A DNA stretch of 64,000 nt. Origin: Azospirillum brasilense. Its GTDB lineage: Bacteria; Pseudomonadota; Alphaproteobacteria; Azospirillales; Azospirillaceae. Positions 52,987-62,075 of this stretch are shown here, in pieces. Position numbers and translations under genes: made by a program. Location of the stretch: NCBI RefSeq assembly GCF_008365405.1, contig NZ_QOKV01000001.1:443333-507332 (forward strand), given 5' to 3'. The notes under the pieces were generated by a model that had not been told where the DNA came from, did no database searches, and was given only the letters and a program-made list of their open reading frames with translations. How positions within the stretch are numbered: position 1 is the stretch's first letter; every line of letters begins with the position of its first letter.

Positions 52987-54432
52987 ATGCGCGAAACCAC
53001 CCCCATCACGGTCGCCCGCGGCGACGGCATCGGTCCGGAGATCACCGACGCGGTGCTTCACGTGATGGAGGCCGCCGGCGCCCGCCTGAAGGTGGAGGAG
53101 GTGCCGGCGGGCGAGCAGGTCTACCGCCGCGGCCACCTGGGCGGGCTGGACGCCGCCGGCTGGGGGTCGATCCGCCGCACCCGCGTCTTCCTGAAGGGGC
53201 CGATCACCACGCCCCAGGGCTACGGCAACAAGTCGCTGAACGTCACCGCGCGCACCACGCTGGGGCTGTTCGCCAACGTGCGGCCCTGCGTGTCGCACCA
53301 TCCCTATGTCCGCACCCGGCACCCGCGCATGGACGTGGTCATCATCCGCGAGAACGAGGAGGACCTCTACGCCGGGATCGAGCACCGCCAGACCGACGAG
53401 GTGATCCAGTCGGTCAAGCTGATCTCCCGGCCGGGGTCGGAGCGCATCGTGCGCTACGCCTTCGACTACGCCCGCGCCAACCACCGGCGCAAGGTGACGG
53501 CCTTCGTCAAGGACAACGTCATGAAGATGACGGACGGGCTGTTCCTGAAGATCTTCAACGAGATCGCCGCCGAATTTCCGGAGATCAAGGCCGACCACCT
53601 GATCGTCGACATCGGCGCCGCCCGTCTGGCCGACCAGCCGGAACGCTTCGACGTGATCGTGACGCTGAACCTCTACGGCGACATCGTGTCGGACATCGCC
53701 GCCCAAATCACCGGCTCGGTCGGGCTGGCCGGCTCCGCCAACATCGGCGACGCCTGCGCCATGTTCGAAGCGATCCACGGCTCGGCTCCGATGATCGCGG
53801 GGCAGGGCATCGCCAACCCGTCGGGCCTGCTGATGGCCGCGGTGATGATGCTGGCCCACATCGGGCAGGGCGACGTGGCGGCGCGCATTCACAACGCCTG
53901 GCTCAAGACCATCGAGGACGGCGTTCATACCGTGGACATCTTCAACCGCGGGGTCAGTCGCCGGCGCGTCGGCACCCACGCCTTCGCCGACGCGGTGGTG
54001 GAGCGGCTGGGCCAGATGCCGGTGACTCTGCCCAGCGTCGGCTACGCCGTCACCGCGCGGCCCGCCTATGAGTCCGGGGTGCGGCTGTCGCCCCGGCGCA
54101 AGGCGGTGAAGGAGCTGGTGGGGGTGGACGTGTTCCTGCACTGGCCGGGCGGCAACCCGGACGAGCTGGCCGGGCTGGTCCTGCCGGTGGCCACCCCGGC
54201 GCTGCGGCTGTCCAGCATCTCCAACCGCTCGCAGAAGGTCTGGCCGGAGGGCAACATCGGCGTCTTCTGCACCGACCACTGGCGCTGCCGCTTCCTGGCG
54301 CCGGAGGGCGTGGCGGTCGGCCACTCCGACATCGTCGAGCTACTATCGGGTCTTGCCCGCGCCGGTCTGGATTTCACCCAGACCGAGAACCTGTGCAACT
54401 TCGACGGCAAGTCCGGCTTCTCGGCAACGTAA
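52987..54432 (+). CDS. Isocitrate dehydrogenase, alphaproteobacterial/Rickettsia-type
   Basis: The 481-aa protein belongs to the isopropylmalate/isocitrate dehydrogenase family: VARGDGIGPEITDAVLHVM, TTPQGYGNKSLNVTARTTLGLFANVRP, DVVIIRENEEDLYAGIEHR, DLIVDIG-type and EAIHGSAPMIAGQGIANPSGLLMAAVMML. The C-terminal 140 residues form the extra domain seen in the Thermus/Rickettsia-like IDH. It converts isocitrate to 2-oxoglutarate. A second, unrelated-subfamily IDH is encoded at 57799-59022. Confidence 0.88.
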   Translation: MRETTPITVARGDGIGPEITDAVLHVMEAAGARLKVEEVPAGEQVYRRGHLGGLDAAGWGSIRRTRVFLKGPITTPQGYGNKSLNVTARTTLGLFANVRPCVSHHPYVRTRHPRMDVVIIRENEEDLYAGIEHRQTDEVIQSVKLISRPGSERIVRYAFDYARANHRRKVTAFVKDNVMKMTDGLFLKIFNEIAAEFPEIKADHLIVDIGAARLADQPERFDVIVTLNLYGDIVSDIAAQITGSVGLAGSANIGDACAMFEAIHGSAPMIAGQGIANPSGLLMAAVMMLAHIGQGDVAARIHNAWLKTIEDGVHTVDIFNRGVSRRRVGTHAFADAVVERLGQMPVTLPSVGYAVTARPAYESGVRLSPRRKAVKELVGVDVFLHWPGGNPDELAGLVLPVATPALRLSSISNRSQKVWPEGNIGVFCTDHWRCRFLAPEGVAVGHSDIVELLSGLARAGLDFTQTENLCNFDGKSGFSAT

Positions 54433-54444
54433 GTTGCGAAACTG

Positions 54445-54472
54445 GGGAATAACCGTCCCCGGCCGGGCGTCC
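54445..54472 (+). promoter_or_regulatory. Candidate ECF-type promoter for the sigma/anti-sigma operon
   Basis: GGGAATAACC is followed after 13 nt by CGTCC. The GGAATAA..CGTC pattern resembles autoregulated ECF promoters as I recall them. It lies 38 nt before the sigma-factor start, so autoregulation is a reasonable guess. Confidence 0.45.
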
Positions 54473-54510
54473 AGACGGGCAGGACATCCTTCCAAGGGGA
54501 GCGCCGCCGC

Positions 54511-55077
54511 ATGCCTCTGCCAAAGCCGCCTCCCGATCCCCCGCCAGCCGACGGCCCGCGAGCCAACTCCCCGGTGGACGAGCGGGCCATCGCCGCGCAG
54601 GTGCCGCGGCTGCGCCGTTACGCCGCCGCGCTGGCCGGCAACCTGCCTGATGCCGACGACCTCGTGCAGGACTGCATCGAGAAGGCCTTGGCCAACCGGC
54701 ACACGCTGCGGGACGTCACCCGGCTCGGCGGCTGGCTGCTGTCGATCCTGCACAACCTGCACGTCTCGGGTCTGCGCTGGCGCCGCCGCCGTGGGCCGGA
54801 GGTGCCGGTGGAGGATCTGGCGAACGATCTGGCGCTCAGCGCCGCCCCCGCCGACCGGGTGGAGGTGCGGGATTTCGTGCGCGCCTTCAACCAGCTGTCG
54901 GAGGAGCATCGGGCCGTGCTTCTGCTGACCGGGCTGGAAGGGCTGTCCTACCGCGAGGCGGCCGAGGTGCTGGGGGTTCCGGTGGGAACCGTCATGTCGC
55001 GGCTGGCCCGCGCCCGGGAACGGCTGCGCGTCCTGCTGGACGGCGGGATGGAGCAGGCGGTGAGGAGGATCAAGTGA
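54511..55077 (+). CDS. ECF RNA polymerase sigma factor
   Basis: The 188-aa protein has sigma region 2 (VPRLRRYAAALAGNLPDADDLVQDCIEKALANRH, LGGWLLSILHNLHVSGLR) and region 4 (LSEEHRAVLLLTGLEGLSYREAAEVLGVPVGTVMSRLARARERLR). A Pro-rich N-terminal extension of about 25 aa precedes. AAGGGGAG lies 9 nt before the ATG. It overlaps the anti-sigma gene by TGATG. Confidence 0.95.
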   Translation: MPLPKPPPDPPPADGPRANSPVDERAIAAQVPRLRRYAAALAGNLPDADDLVQDCIEKALANRHTLRDVTRLGGWLLSILHNLHVSGLRWRRRRGPEVPVEDLANDLALSAAPADRVEVRDFVRAFNQLSEEHRAVLLLTGLEGLSYREAAEVLGVPVGTVMSRLARARERLRVLLDGGMEQAVRRIK

Positions 55078-55868
55078 TGGACACCGAACCGGACGCCCCT
55101 GTGACCGAGGCCGATCTGCACGCCTGGATGGATGGTGAATTGCCTGAGGAACGGCGCGGCGAGGTCGAGCGCCATCTCGCGGGCAACCCCGATCTGGCCC
55201 GCCGCTTCGAACGCTACCGCGCCCAGCGGGCGATGCTCCAAGGGACCTTCGGCCCGCTGATCGATCGCCCCTTGCCGGCGGCCCTGGTCCCGCCCTACGG
55301 ACGCGCAGCCGGGCGGCCGGCGACGCGTCCGCGCCGGTCGTTCCGGGCGCTGGCCGCCGCGGCTGTTCTGCTGGTCTTCGTCGCCGGCGGGGCGGGGGGC
55401 TGGTGGTTGCGCGGCTGGTCGGGCGGGGTGGGCGGCGGAGGCACCGCCTTCGTCGCCGACGCCGTGGCCGCGCACCGCGTCTTCGCGGTGGAGGTCCGCC
55501 ATCCCGTGGAGGTCGGGGCCGACCAGGAGGCGCATCTCGTGGGCTGGCTGTCCAAGCGCCTGGGCAAACCCCTGCGGGCGCCGCGGCTGGCCGCAAGGGG
55601 CTATGATCTGGTGGGCGGCCGGCTGCTGTCCGACGCGCGGGGGCCGGCGGCCCAGCTCATGTACCAGGATGCGGCGGGTCGCCGCATCACCCTCTACATC
55701 CGTCCGGCCTCCGACGCGCCGGACACCTCCTTCCGGTTTGCCCAGGACGGCAACGTCCAGGCTTTCTACTGGCGGGACAACGGTTTGGCGTGGGCGGTAA
55801 CGGGTGACCTCGACCGAGTGACCCTTTCGGCCATAGCCGAGGAGGTGTACGGCGCGTTGAACTCATAA
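55077..55868 (+). CDS. Transmembrane anti-sigma factor
   Basis: The 263-aa protein has an anti-sigma N-terminal helical domain (EADLHAWMDGELPEERRGEVERHLAGNPDLARRFERYRAQ), lacking the HxxxCxxC zinc site. A membrane segment follows (residues 91-112, ALAAAAVLLVFVAGGAGGWWL), then a periplasmic domain with FRFAQDGNVQAFYWRDNGLAWAVTGDL. I choose the ATG at 55077 (GAGGAGG 9 nt upstream) over the GTG at 55074. It presumably holds the ECF sigma factor at the membrane until a periplasmic signal arrives. Confidence 0.9.
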   Translation: MDTEPDAPVTEADLHAWMDGELPEERRGEVERHLAGNPDLARRFERYRAQRAMLQGTFGPLIDRPLPAALVPPYGRAAGRPATRPRRSFRALAAAAVLLVFVAGGAGGWWLRGWSGGVGGGGTAFVADAVAAHRVFAVEVRHPVEVGADQEAHLVGWLSKRLGKPLRAPRLAARGYDLVGGRLLSDARGPAAQLMYQDAAGRRITLYIRPASDAPDTSFRFAQDGNVQAFYWRDNGLAWAVTGDLDRVTLSAIAEEVYGALNS

Positions 55869-55879
55869 CACCCACAGAC

Positions 55880-55888
55880 TTATGCACA
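55880..55888 (+). promoter_or_regulatory. DnaA box upstream of gcrA
   Basis: TTATGCACA matches the DnaA consensus TTATNCACA exactly. It lies 155 nt before gcrA. In Caulobacter DnaA activates gcrA, so a regulatory role is plausible. A TTGGTTAACCAA palindrome lies closer to the gene, near 56000. Confidence 0.55.
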
Positions 55889-56043
55889 GGAATGTTGCGC
55901 AAGCCCCCTATCCCTCTATCCGGCCATCTGGTAGGTTGGCCGGCGTTGGGCACAAAATATTGCGCCTTATGGAAAACGGCCGTCTGGTCGGAAGGTATAT
56001 TGGTTAACCAAGTCACCGGTTACCGGACCACGGGAGACAGGGG

Positions 56044-56427
56044 ATGAGTTGGACGGACGAACGGGTTCAGCAGCTTAAGGACCTCTGGGCCCAAGGGCTG
56101 AGCGCGAGTGAAATCGCGGACATCCTGGGCGACATCACCCGCAACGCGGTGATCGGGAAGGCGCACCGCCTCGGCTTGTCGGGACGCCCGTCGCCGATCA
56201 AGAAGAAGCCGACCCGCGGTGCGACGATCCTCGCTTTGACCGAGCGCATGTGCAAATGGCCGGTCGGCGATCCGAAGCACCAGGATTTCCATTTCTGCGG
56301 CAAGCCCTCGCTGCCCGGCCTGCCGTACTGCGCCGAGCACGCGGCGGTGGCCTACCAGCCGGCATCCTCCGGCAAGAAGCGCGACGAGGACCGCAACACC
56401 GGCGACCGCAACGTCGGCGCCGCCTAG
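56044..56427 (+). CDS. gcrA: Cell-cycle regulator GcrA
   Basis: GcrA binds sigma-70 RNA polymerase and activates GANTC-methylated promoters. The 127-aa protein has the N-terminal helix-turn-helix MSWTDERVQQLKDLWAQGLSASEIADILGDITRNAVIGKAHRLGLSGRP. Its C-terminal Cys/His part is RMCKWPVGDPKHQDFHFCGKPSLPGLPYCAEHAAVAYQ. It is monocistronic. No GANTC site was seen in its own upstream region. Confidence 0.96.
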   Translation: MSWTDERVQQLKDLWAQGLSASEIADILGDITRNAVIGKAHRLGLSGRPSPIKKKPTRGATILALTERMCKWPVGDPKHQDFHFCGKPSLPGLPYCAEHAAVAYQPASSGKKRDEDRNTGDRNVGAA

Positions 56428-56462
56428 ACTCCGCTGGATTCCTCCGCCGGATTTCCAGATTT

Positions 56463-56487
56463 CGGGCGCTCTTCACGCGGGCGCCCG
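56463..56487. terminator. Possible terminator after gcrA
   Basis: CGGGCGC and GCGCCCG form a 7-bp stem around an 11-nt loop, in the gap between convergent gcrA and exoD. There is no T-run. Confidence 0.35.
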
Positions 56488-56545
56488 GCCGACACGGCGA
56501 CTGGATCGGTGGCCGTCAGATCAGTGCCGATCAAATGGGCGCCGA

Positions 56546-57154
56546 TCAAATGGGGGCGGAGGTAATCGCCCACCAGCTTCCGGCGATCAGCATCGCCGAG
56601 ACACCCGCCGCCGCCACGCCCAGACCCAGACCGGCGGCGACCGCCAGACCGTCCTTCACGATCAGCCCCAGCGCGATCACCAGCACCGCCAGACCGGGCA
56701 GGGTGTTGCCGAACGGGATGGGCAGAGCAATCAGAACGCCCATCACCAGCACGAAGAGGCCCAACGGCCGCAGCACCCCCTGATGGGTCAGCGACGGCCA
56801 GCGCGTGCGCAGCCGGGCCTCCAGACGCTCGACCAGCGGCGCTCCCTTCTCCACGAGCTTCTCAAGCGTGCCGCGCGCCACGCGGCGGCGCCCGATCCAG
56901 CCCGGCACCTCCAGCCGGTCGCGGCCCACGATCATCTGGATCGCCACCAGCGCCAGCACCGTGCCGAAGATCATCCCCGCCGGCAACCCCGGCGTCGGCA
57001 CCACGGCGGGGATCGCCAGCGCCAGCAGCAGGAAGCCCGGCGCGCGGTCGCCGAGATGGCCCAGCACCTCGCCCAGCGATGGCTTGTCGCCGGTCATGCG
57101 CCCGTGCAGCTTTTTGAGCAGCGCGGACGCCCGAGCCGCGTCCTTCGTGTCCAT
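56546..57154 (-). CDS. exoD: Exopolysaccharide synthesis protein ExoD
   Basis: The 202-aa protein has an N-terminal helical part (LGEVLGHLGDRAPGFLLLALAIPAVVPTPGLPAG) and several membrane segments (MIFGTVLALVAIQMIVG, LGLFVLVMGVLIALPIPFGNTLPGLAVLVIALGLI), the ExoD signature. ExoD affects exopolysaccharide production and alkaline tolerance in Sinorhizobium. I choose the ATG at 57152-57154. Two GCCGATCAAATGGG direct repeats straddle the stop codon. Confidence 0.9.
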   Translation of the reverse strand: MDTKDAARASALLKKLHGRMTGDKPSLGEVLGHLGDRAPGFLLLALAIPAVVPTPGLPAGMIFGTVLALVAIQMIVGRDRLEVPGWIGRRRVARGTLEKLVEKGAPLVERLEARLRTRWPSLTHQGVLRPLGLFVLVMGVLIALPIPFGNTLPGLAVLVIALGLIVKDGLAVAAGLGLGVAAAGVSAMLIAGSWWAITSAPI

Positions 57155-57245
57155 GTCCTGTTCCAATGCCCTGTTCCATGGTTGCCGCGTGGATGTGGTG
57201 GCGCGGCGGCTCGCGGGAAAGGGGGCGTCGGGACAGGGTGGGAGG

Positions 57246-57626
57246 TCAGTACTCCTCGACCTCGTGCTTCAGTTGCACCAGACGGCCGCTCAGCAGCGAC
57301 AGCATCAGCTGCACCAGCATCTCGTGAACGATCAACGTATGGTGGTTGCCGCTGTCCTGCATGTGCTGGCGCAGCGCCTCGCGCACCGCCGGAACGCCGG
57401 TCACGTCGATCAGCACGTCCACCGCCTCGCCGAACCGGGCGAGGTCCATGAAGTCGGTCGTGGTGGCGACGCCGCGCTCGCGGGCGAGCCGTATGCCGGG
57501 CGCCTCGGCGTCCAGGTCGGCGACGCCGAGAATCTCGACGAAGGGAGCGTCCAGAAGCCGCGTCAGCAGGGGCGTTCCGGTTTCGCCGGCGCCGATCACG
57601 GCGATGCGGAAGATGTCCTTGGCCAT
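57246..57626 (-). CDS. Small NAD(P)-binding Rossmann protein
   Basis: The 126-aa protein contains only an N-terminal Rossmann domain (IFRIAVIGAGETGTPLLTRLLDAPFVEILGVADLDAEAPGIRLARERGVATTTDF), like the start of Gfo/Idh/MocA or homoserine-dehydrogenase enzymes. It lacks the catalytic half and ends in a helical tail. It may be a CoA-binding-like or redox-sensing protein, or a remnant. It stands downstream of the icd terminator. Confidence 0.75.
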   Translation of the reverse strand: MAKDIFRIAVIGAGETGTPLLTRLLDAPFVEILGVADLDAEAPGIRLARERGVATTTDFMDLARFGEAVDVLIDVTGVPAVREALRQHMQDSGNHHTLIVHEMLVQLMLSLLSGRLVQLKHEVEEY

Positions 57627-57685
57627 GGGAAAGTCTCGAATTCCGGTTCGTCAGGTCCGCGCCGGCATCGCGCCGCGCGGGCAAG

Positions 57686-57713
57686 AAAAAAGCGGGGAGC
57701 CGAGACTCCCCGC
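57686..57713 (-). terminator. icd terminator
   Basis: On the minus strand GCGGGGAG and CTCCCCGC form an 8-bp stem followed by TTTTTT. It starts 86 nt after the icd stop. Confidence 0.93.
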
Positions 57714-57798
57714 CGCAACCTTACCTCGACCCGGCGTCCCGTTTGACCGGGACGCGTCGTCGCACCTGACGCGGCCGTCGCGTTACGCCCAGGTCGCG

Positions 57799-59022
57799 TT
57801 ACGCCCAGGCGGCCATCTTCTTCTGCAGGTTCTCGTCCAGCTTGTCGAGGAACTGCTTGGTGGTCAGCCAGGGCTGATCCGGACCGATGAGGATCGCGAG
57901 ATCCTTGGTCATGAAGCCCGACTCGACGGTCTCGACGCACACGCGCTCCAGCGTCTCGGCGAACTTCACCACGTCCGGCGTGTTGTCGAACTTGCCGCGG
58001 TAGGCCAGACCCTGCGTCCAGGCGTAGATCGAGGCGATCGGGTTGGTGGAGGTCTCCTTGCCCTTCTGGTGCTCGCGGTAGTGGCGGGTCACCGTGCCGT
58101 GGGCGGCCTCCGCCTCGACGGTCTTGCCGTCCGGCGTGATCAGCACCGAGGTCATCAGGCCCAGCGAGCCGAAGCCCTGCGCCACGATGTCCGACTGCAC
58201 GTCGCCGTCGTAGTTCTTGCAGGCCCACACGAAGCCGCCTTCCCACTTCAGGGCCGAGGCGACCATGTCGTCGATCAGGCGGTGCTCGTAGACGAGGCCC
58301 TTGGCCTTGAACTGGGCGGCGTAATGCTCGTCGAACACCTTCTGGAAGATGTCCTTGAAGCGCCCGTCATAGGCTTTCAGAATCGTGTTCTTGGTGGACA
58401 GATAGACCGGGTAGCCGCGCTCCAGGCCGTACATGAAGCTGGAGTGGGCGAAGCCCTCGATCGACTCGTCCAGGTTGTACATGCCCATGGCGACGCCGGA
58501 GGCGGGGAAATCGTACACCTCGTGCTCGATCGGCTCGCCGCCGCCTTCCGGCACCCACTTGATGGACAGCTTGCCCTTGCCGGGAACGACGAAGTCGGTG
58601 GCCTTGTACTGATCGCCGAAGGCGTGACGGCCGATGATGATCGGCTTGGTCCAGCCCGGAACGTAGCGCGGAACGTTGGAGCAGACGATCGGCTCGCGGA
58701 AGACGGTGCCGCCCAGGATGTTGCGGATCGTGCCGTTCGGCGACTTCCACATCTTCTTGAGATTGAACTCCGTCACCCGCGCCTCGTCCGGGGTGATGGT
58801 CGCGCACTTGACGCCGACGCCGTACTGCTTGATCGCGTTGGCGGACTCGACCGTCACCCGGTCGTCCGTCTTGTCGCGGTTCTCGACGCTGAGATCGTAG
58901 TATTTCAGGTCGATGTCGAGATACGGCAGGATCAGCTTGTCCTTGATGAACTGCCAGATGATGCGCGTCATCTCGTCGCCGTCAAGTTCGACGACCGGAT
59001 TGGCTACCTTGATCTTCGTCAT
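57799..59022 (-). CDS. icd: NADP-dependent isocitrate dehydrogenase (dimeric, eukaryote-like)
   Basis: The 407-aa enzyme shows [97 protein letters not shown] and [30 protein letters not shown], typical of the eukaryotic/alphaproteobacterial IDP subfamily. Start: ATG at 59020-59022. It differs in subfamily from the IDH at 52987, so the strain has two routes for the same TCA step. Confidence 0.97.
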   Translation of the reverse strand: MTKIKVANPVVELDGDEMTRIIWQFIKDKLILPYLDIDLKYYDLSVENRDKTDDRVTVESANAIKQYGVGVKCATITPDEARVTEFNLKKMWKSPNGTIRNILGGTVFREPIVCSNVPRYVPGWTKPIIIGRHAFGDQYKATDFVVPGKGKLSIKWVPEGGGEPIEHEVYDFPASGVAMGMYNLDESIEGFAHSSFMYGLERGYPVYLSTKNTILKAYDGRFKDIFQKVFDEHYAAQFKAKGLVYEHRLIDDMVASALKWEGGFVWACKNYDGDVQSDIVAQGFGSLGLMTSVLITPDGKTVEAEAAHGTVTRHYREHQKGKETSTNPIASIYAWTQGLAYRGKFDNTPDVVKFAETLERVCVETVESGFMTKDLAILIGPDQPWLTTKQFLDKLDENLQKKMAAWA

Positions 59023-59262
59023 GGGTGCGAGTTCTCCCCGAACGGGTAGGGGTTGTCTTATGCTTGGACGCCGGGCGCGCTGTGCGAGCGCACGGGCCGG
59101 GGCGTCCATCCGAAGACGGGCCCCGGTTCCCCGGACGGAAACGGATGGCGGTTATATAGCACCGGGACACTGCCGAAAGAAAGGACCGCGGGGCATCAAA
59201 ACAGACGATATCGCGCTGAAAACGGCGCGATTTGCGCGATCTGGTCCTACCACTTGGCCTTT

Positions 59263-59847
59263 TCAGAGCTTTTGTGTGGGAATCTTCAACGCGGGCTCCG
59301 GTTCATAGGCCAGCGCGGCGAACACGTCGTCCACGTCATCGACGACGGTGTACAGCGCGCGGTGCGCCGGCAGGGTGAAACCCTGCGCCACCGTATGGTC
59401 GATCAGGCCGAGCAGCGGGCGCCAATAGCCGTCCACATCCGCAATCACCACCGGCTTGTCGTGCAGGCCCAGCTGCTTCCAGGTCAGGATCTCGAACGCC
59501 TCGTCCAGCGTGCCGAGGCCGCCCGGCAGCACCACGAAGGCGTCGGCCCGGTCGACCATCATGCGCTTGCGGGTGTGCATGCTGTCGACGACGTGCAGTT
59601 CGGTCAGGCCGGTGTGCTCGATCTCGGCGGATTGGATGTGTTCCGGGATGATGCCGATGACCTGCCCCCCGGCGGCGAGCGCGGCGTCGGCGGCGATGCC
59701 CATCAGCCCGACGCGTCCGCCGCCGTAGATCAGCTGGATGCCGCGCCGCGCCAGCCCGTCGCCCAACATATGGGCGGCCTCCTTGTGGACAGCGGCGACG
59801 CGGCTGGATGAGCCGCAATAGACGCAGACGGAATTCGGGGCTCTCAT
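59263..59847 (-). CDS. LOG family protein (cytokinin nucleotide phosphoribohydrolase-like)
   Basis: The 194-aa protein has the Rossmann-like LOG fold with VCVYCGSSSR, LIYGGGRVGLMGIAADAALAAGG, TRKRMMVDRADAFVVLPGGLGTLDEAFEILTWKQLG; PGGxGTxxE is the catalytic motif. LOG enzymes release active cytokinin from its nucleotide; many bacterial members also hydrolyse AMP. In a plant-associated bacterium a cytokinin role is possible but not shown. Confidence 0.92.
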   Translation of the reverse strand: MRAPNSVCVYCGSSSRVAAVHKEAAHMLGDGLARRGIQLIYGGGRVGLMGIAADAALAAGGQVIGIIPEHIQSAEIEHTGLTELHVVDSMHTRKRMMVDRADAFVVLPGGLGTLDEAFEILTWKQLGLHDKPVVIADVDGYWRPLLGLIDHTVAQGFTLPAHRALYTVVDDVDDVFAALAYEPEPALKIPTQKL

Positions 59848-59989
59848 CGCTCACCCTTTCTCGCCGGTTGGGTACACGTTCCGGTGACTGTTCCGGTGCG
59901 CCCGGCGGGGTCACCTAATGCAAGGGAATAGCAAAGCCGGGGCGGCGTCTACCCGGACATCGGACTTCAGCCCATCGGGAGGAATCATT

Positions 59990-60211
59990 ATGGATTCGCG
60001 CGTCGTCAACGCCCTGGCCGCCATTTCGGTGGCCACGTTCCTGTTCCTCGGCTTTGGCGGGGGCTTCGGCGGCGGGATCGGCTTTCTGACCGGCGGCGGC
60101 AAGGCGAACGCGGGCGGCGCCACGACGGCTCAGGCGACGGAAACCAGCGTCTCCGCGGCTGAGCTTTCTTCCGGCCGCCATTCCGAGACGGTTGCCAAGC
60201 TGGAGAAGTGA
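59990..60211 (+). CDS. Small membrane or secreted protein of unknown function
   Basis: The 73-aa protein begins MDSRVVNALAAISVATFLFLG, followed by a Gly-rich stretch (FGGGFGGGIGFLTGGG) and a Ser/Thr/Ala-rich tail ending ETVAKLEK. GGAGGAA lies 8 nt before the ATG. A single membrane segment or signal peptide is likely. No family is recognised. Confidence 0.65.
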   Translation: MDSRVVNALAAISVATFLFLGFGGGFGGGIGFLTGGGKANAGGATTAQATETSVSAAELSSGRHSETVAKLEK

Positions 60212-60378
60212 GCCTGGAGGCATGAGCATGGGCAGCACCGCCCGGCGGCGCGAAGGCGGTGCGCCGGTCCCGATGCGGTTATGCGTCTGCTCCATCGGCG
60301 GTGTTCAGTTCCACCGCCACAATCTGCTATCCTGCCGCAAGCCGGCGTGTCCGCCGGCAACGATGCGGCGGTGCTCCG

Positions 60379-61464
60379 GTGAAGCAAGCTCTCCTGTTCG
60401 GCGGTGCGGCGACGGTCGCCGCTGCCGCCGTTGTCGCGTATCTGGCCTTCGATCCGGCGCCCGCGCCGGGCTCCCGCGCCGGAACGGCCGGTTCCGGAAC
60501 AACCGTCGCGCTGGGCAGCGTGTCCCCGGCCAAGCCGCCGGCCCCCGCCCCGGCGAAAGCCGCAGAGGAGCCCGCCGGTCCGCGCTTCGACATCGTGCGC
60601 GTCGCCCCGGACGGCGCCACCGTGATGGCCGGCCGCGCCACGCCGGGCTCGTCGGTGACCGTCCATGACGGGGAGCGCTCGCTCGGCTCCGTCAACGCCG
60701 ACGCGCGCGGCGAATGGGTCCTGCTTCCCGACCGGCCCCTGGCCCCCGGCGCCCGTGAACTGAGCCTGTCGGAGAAGGCGCCCCCCGCCGCCGAGCCGAC
60801 GCCGTCGGAGCGCGTCGTGGTGGTCGTGGTGCCCGACCCGCCGCCCGCCACCGGCGGGGCGTCTTCGGACGCGCCCACAGGTCCGCTGGCCGGTCCGTTG
60901 GCCGTCGCCATGCCGCGCGATGGGCTGGGCGAGGGGCAGGGGGGCAGCACCGTCCTGCAGGCGCCGAAGGGACCCGCCGCCCCGGCGACCCGTGGCGTGG
61001 CGGCCCCGCCGCCGCCGGGCGGGGTGTCGCTGGAAAGCATGGATTACGACGCCGCGGGGCAGGTCGCCATGGGCGGACGGGCGCAGCCGGGAAGCGCCGT
61101 GCAGCTCTATCTCGACAATCTTCTGGTCGGCAGCGCCCACACCGACCCGAACGGCCAGTGGCGGCTGCGCCCGGAGCGCGCCGTGCCGCCGGGCGTCTAC
61201 ACCCTGCGCGCCGATCAGGTCACCGACTCGGGCAAGGTCACCGCCCGCGTCGAGCTGCCGGTGCAGGTGTCGGAGGTTCCGGCCAACCTGCCGGACGGCC
61301 GGTCGATGGTCGTCCAGCCCGGCAACAGCCTGTGGCGGATCGCCCGTTCGACCTACGGGCGCGGCGTGCAGTACACGATGATCTACGAGGCCAACCGCGG
61401 CCAGATCCGCGATCCGGACCTGATCTATCCCGGCCAGATCTTCGCGCTGCCGGTCTCGAACTGA
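60379..61464 (+). CDS. LysM-domain cell-envelope protein
   Basis: The GTG at 60379 gives 361 aa with an N-terminal signal anchor (KQALLFGGAATVAAAAVVAYLAF). Two Ig-like modules follow (RFDIVRVAPDGATVMAGRATPGSSVTVHDGERSLGS; SLESMDYDAAGQVAMGGRAQPGSAVQLYLDNLLVGS) separated by a Pro-rich linker. A C-terminal LysM domain (VQPGNSLWRIARSTYGRGVQYTMIYEANRGQIRDPDLIYPGQIFALP) binds peptidoglycan. The start is uncertain because no strong ribosome site precedes it. Confidence 0.8.
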   Translation: MKQALLFGGAATVAAAAVVAYLAFDPAPAPGSRAGTAGSGTTVALGSVSPAKPPAPAPAKAAEEPAGPRFDIVRVAPDGATVMAGRATPGSSVTVHDGERSLGSVNADARGEWVLLPDRPLAPGARELSLSEKAPPAAEPTPSERVVVVVVPDPPPATGGASSDAPTGPLAGPLAVAMPRDGLGEGQGGSTVLQAPKGPAAPATRGVAAPPPPGGVSLESMDYDAAGQVAMGGRAQPGSAVQLYLDNLLVGSAHTDPNGQWRLRPERAVPPGVYTLRADQVTDSGKVTARVELPVQVSEVPANLPDGRSMVVQPGNSLWRIARSTYGRGVQYTMIYEANRGQIRDPDLIYPGQIFALPVSN

Positions 61465-61483
61465 AATTTTCCCGAACCGGGCC

Positions 61484-61948
61484 TTACAGGTAAGGGGCGA
61501 GCAGGCGCAGGAAGGGGCGCGCCTGCTGGAGCGCGACCACGGTCTGGTGGATCAGATCCTCCGGCGTCGCCTGGCCCTCATACTCCGCTTCGGAGAACAG
61601 CAGGATCTTCTGGCCTTCCTGGACGAGGAAGCGCGTTCCCCTGCGGTCCTGGATGCCGCGCAGGATCGCCAGGAGTTGGCGCCGCCGTTCCGGCGACTGG
61701 GCGGTGTAGGGGATGTGGCCGATCTCCGCCCACACCTGCGAGCGCGATTTTTCCCCGTCGAAGCCGACGGCGATGCTGAAGGGCAGCCCGTCGGCCATGA
61801 AGTGCAGCCGCGCCGGGCGCGGCGGCTGGGCGATGCCCAGGACGCCTTCGGGGGTCATCACGAAGGTGTCGGGGCTGAAGGGCAGGGCGGTCTGCGAGAC
61901 CTGCGCGAGCGACGGCATGGCCTGAAGGCGGGCGGCGGGAACGGACAC
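61484..61948 (-). CDS. Hypothetical protein, YbjN/chaperone-like in outline
   Basis: The 154-aa protein starts with GTG (61948), or with ATG at 61918. It has an alpha/beta pattern (PARLHFMADGLPFSIAVGFDGEKSRSQVWAEIGHIPYTAQSPERRRQLLAIL) and no signal peptide. The layout resembles YbjN or type III chaperone folds, but I cannot assign a family. It lies convergent with the LysM gene. Confidence 0.6.
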   Translation of the reverse strand: MSVPAARLQAMPSLAQVSQTALPFSPDTFVMTPEGVLGIAQPPRPARLHFMADGLPFSIAVGFDGEKSRSQVWAEIGHIPYTAQSPERRRQLLAILRGIQDRRGTRFLVQEGQKILLFSEAEYEGQATPEDLIHQTVVALQQARPFLRLLAPYL

Positions 61949-62075
61949 GGGGGCTCGCTCATTCCTGTGGTGTCGGTGGCGTCACTCTCCACGTTCCCTG
62001 CTAAAATTCTGTAAAGGGCGGGGGATGCTGTCTAGAATGCGCCGCTCCAACGATCCGAGGCTGAAGTAACCGGCG

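Noticed and set aside
56526..56554. Two GCCGATCAAATGGG direct repeats as an attachment site
   Set aside because: They straddle the exoD stop codon with a 15-bp period, and no integrase or displaced tRNA is nearby.
59878..59893. GTTC-N8-GTTC upstream of the LOG-family gene, resembling a LexA box
   Set aside because: The spacer is 8, not 7, nt; it is better seen as a direct repeat of GTTCCGGTG.
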